From: an uncultured Lachnospiraceae bacterium
GTDB lineage: Bacteria > Bacillota_A > Clostridia > Lachnospirales > Lachnospiraceae
Length of the DNA: 7,140 nt
Assembly (NCBI GenBank): GCA_902787595.1
Contig: CADAHD010000113.1
Coordinates: 1-7,140 of the forward strand
Direction: 5' to 3'
Positions 6,029-7,140 of this stretch are shown piece by piece (the first letter of the stretch is position 1; every line of letters starts with the position of its first letter). Below the pieces are notes generated by a model. That model searched no databases. It worked only from the letters and a program-made list of their open reading frames with translations, and was not told the DNA's origin. The translations under genes and the position numbers were made by a program.

Positions 6029-7140
6029 TTATAACATACTGTTAAGCCCTTCAAGTATGGATCCGCAGGCCCAGGGCATAAGTGCAAACCATGTTGAAGC
6101 TACGCTTCCGTCAGGATAATGCTCCGTAAGCAGTCCCTGACTATGACAGAATCTCTCCGACATCCATCCTCTCTTGCCGTAATCAAACTCCCGGTCGAAT
6201 GTATTATGACACTGACAGCTCCACAATATCGTATCATTCAGACGCTTTGCAACATACTCATCATTCCTGTGGCTGAGATAATACTTTATCTCTCCGATCA
6301 CGGATGAAGACATGGGATGGATATGCGGATTCGTTACGGAAGTTATACTCCCGCCGCAGCTTGACCACCCCACTTTACTGAGAGGCGGCACCTTTATGGG
6401 TGAATTGTAACAGAACTTAAATGTAAATTCATAATACAGAGCATCCCGCATATGATCCAGCAAACTCTCTTCACCCGTCATCTCATGCAGATACCGCACT
6501 GCCCTGATATAGCTCAGAACACCTTCCGAATCAATATTCTTGTCAATATCCAGTGGCCCGCCGTAACACTCTTCGTGACAGATATAGGCCTTATGATACC
6601 ACTGTTCGCTTTTAAGCAGCCCTTCCACATATTCTCTCCCGCCTGTTATAAAGCAATAAAAGGCTGCTGCCGCCATACACCATGCTCCGGAAAAAGAATC
6701 ATATGCCAGACCTGCTCCCGATCTGTCCGAAAAGATATAAGGATATTCTCCGTCGGTATTACGGCTCTGTTCGGTAACTGCGATCACACCTTTCGCATAC
6801 TCCAGCCAGTCGGCATGTATCGTTCCTGCACTCTTTTCCCATTCGTATGCCTTTAACAGCAGATAAACTGCCTGCCCTACCAGATATGCCGCATGTCCCG
6901 GAGCCGGCTGCTTGTCATACCACCAGCCTTTGTTGCTCCATACTCCGTCATTCTCTGCTGTAAAAGGCAGACCGTTAGCCGGATTGATACTCGTTGATAC
7001 GATATGTGAAATACTGTCCAGTGCCTGCTCCCGCATCTTAGGATCTCCAAGGGTATGCGCCGACATAAGCATAGGTACCGATGCCGCCAGTCCGTTAGTC
7101 CATGAGATCGACGGAAGTATCCTGTACTCATATCCTTGCG
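6029..7140 (-). CDS. Protein of unknown function, possibly alpha/alpha-barrel (six-hairpin glycosidase-like) (N-terminus cut off)
   Basis: The frame is open from the right edge of the window to TAA at 6029-6031, giving 369 visible residues. Six codon steps beyond the Met at 7072 and onward there is still good coding sequence (e.g. WTNGLAASVPMLM), so the real start lies outside. The visible part is rich in alternating amphipathic helices with aromatic/glycine turns, such as GHAAYLVGQAVYLLLKAYEWE, FSGAWCMAAAAFYCF and EGVLSYIRAVRYLHEMTG. This pattern recalls alpha/alpha toroid carbohydrate-active proteins (hydrolases or lyases). Conserved-looking polar patches include GWSSCGGSITSV, NPHIHPMSS and HNTFDREFDYGKRGW. 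There is no transmembrane helix in the visible part. I do not recognise the family, and the fold and any enzymatic role are inferred. It converges with the glycosyltransferase gene and shares its terminator. Confidence 0.75.
   Translation of the reverse strand, partial: QGYEYRILPSISWTNGLAASVPMLMSAHTLGDPKMREQALDSISHIVSTSINPANGLPFTAENDGVWSNKGWWYDKQPAPGHAAYLVGQAVYLLLKAYEWEKSAGTIHADWLEYAKGVIAVTEQSRNTDGEYPYIFSDRSGAGLAYDSFSGAWCMAAAAFYCFITGGREYVEGLLKSEQWYHKAYICHEECYGGPLDIDKNIDSEGVLSYIRAVRYLHEMTGEESLLDHMRDALYYEFTFKFCYNSPIKVPPLSKVGWSSCGGSITSVTNPHIHPMSSSVIGEIKYYLSHRNDEYVAKRLNDTILWSCQCHNTFDREFDYGKRGWMSERFCHSQGLLTEHYPDGSVASTWFALMPWACGSILEGLNSML

Noticed and set aside
6452..6856. 134-codon open frame on the plus strand inside the terminal gene.
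   Set aside because: It is the antisense of a clear coding region, with no ribosome binding site or family resemblance.
1..7140. Many GATC sites across the window, perhaps a methylation or phase-variation signal.
   Set aside because: They are explained well enough by the frequent ATC isoleucine codon after codons ending in G, and they are spread evenly through coding DNA.
1..7140. Defence system, phage, toxin-antitoxin, insertion sequence or CRISPR content.
   Set aside because: No spaced identical repeats, transposase, integrase or toxin-like genes are visible on either strand.

Overview
The window looks like a chromosomal piece from a low-to-mid GC Firmicute, most likely a Clostridia/Lachnospiraceae-type gut or rumen bacterium. 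This is inferred from AGGAGG-type ribosome binding sites, sigma-A-like promoters, frequent ATC isoleucine codons, and the LytTR + DUF3021 + ABC transporter gene order, which is common in that group. There are no rRNA or tRNA genes, insertion sequences or CRISPR arrays. Two genes run off the ends of the window.

Region by region: (1) Bases 1-1629, minus strand, hold most of a fused membrane/ATPase ABC exporter. It has its own promoter (1660-1690), whose 19-bp spacer is the hallmark of MerR-family regulation. (2) Bases 1720-3536, minus strand, hold a two-gene ABC-2 type exporter: a permease and an ATPase that overlap by ATGA. (3) Bases 3537-3662 form a 126-bp control region with an extended -10 promoter and a pair of near-identical direct repeats exactly 21 bp apart. 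(4) Bases 3663-4536, minus strand, hold a tightly coupled pair: a stand-alone LytTR DNA-binding regulator followed by a four-helix DUF3021 membrane protein. (5) Bases 4537-4866 are a 330-bp divergent intergenic region with two good promoters facing away from each other. (6) Bases 4867-5985, plus strand, hold a family-32-type glycosyltransferase with an extra N-terminal domain. (7) Bases 5984-6016 form a symmetric terminator between converging genes. (8) Bases 6029-7140, minus strand, hold the C-terminal part of a protein of unknown function that may adopt an alpha/alpha-barrel fold.

How the parts may work together: the LytTR protein and its membrane partner resemble the regulator/membrane-inhibitor pairs called LytTR regulatory systems (for example HdrRM and BrsRM of Streptococcus mutans). 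The tandem 21-bp repeats lie just upstream of a promoter with a poor -35 element, in front of the ABC-2 exporter. The simplest model is that membrane-controlled LytTR binds there and switches on the exporter, perhaps in response to a peptide or to membrane stress. The MerR-type exporter downstream would answer to a different signal, so two adjacent exporters would be under separate control. The class of regulatory system is known. What may be undescribed here is this operator and the exporter's substrate. The glycosyltransferase and the terminal gene look like a separate surface-polysaccharide or carbohydrate neighbourhood.
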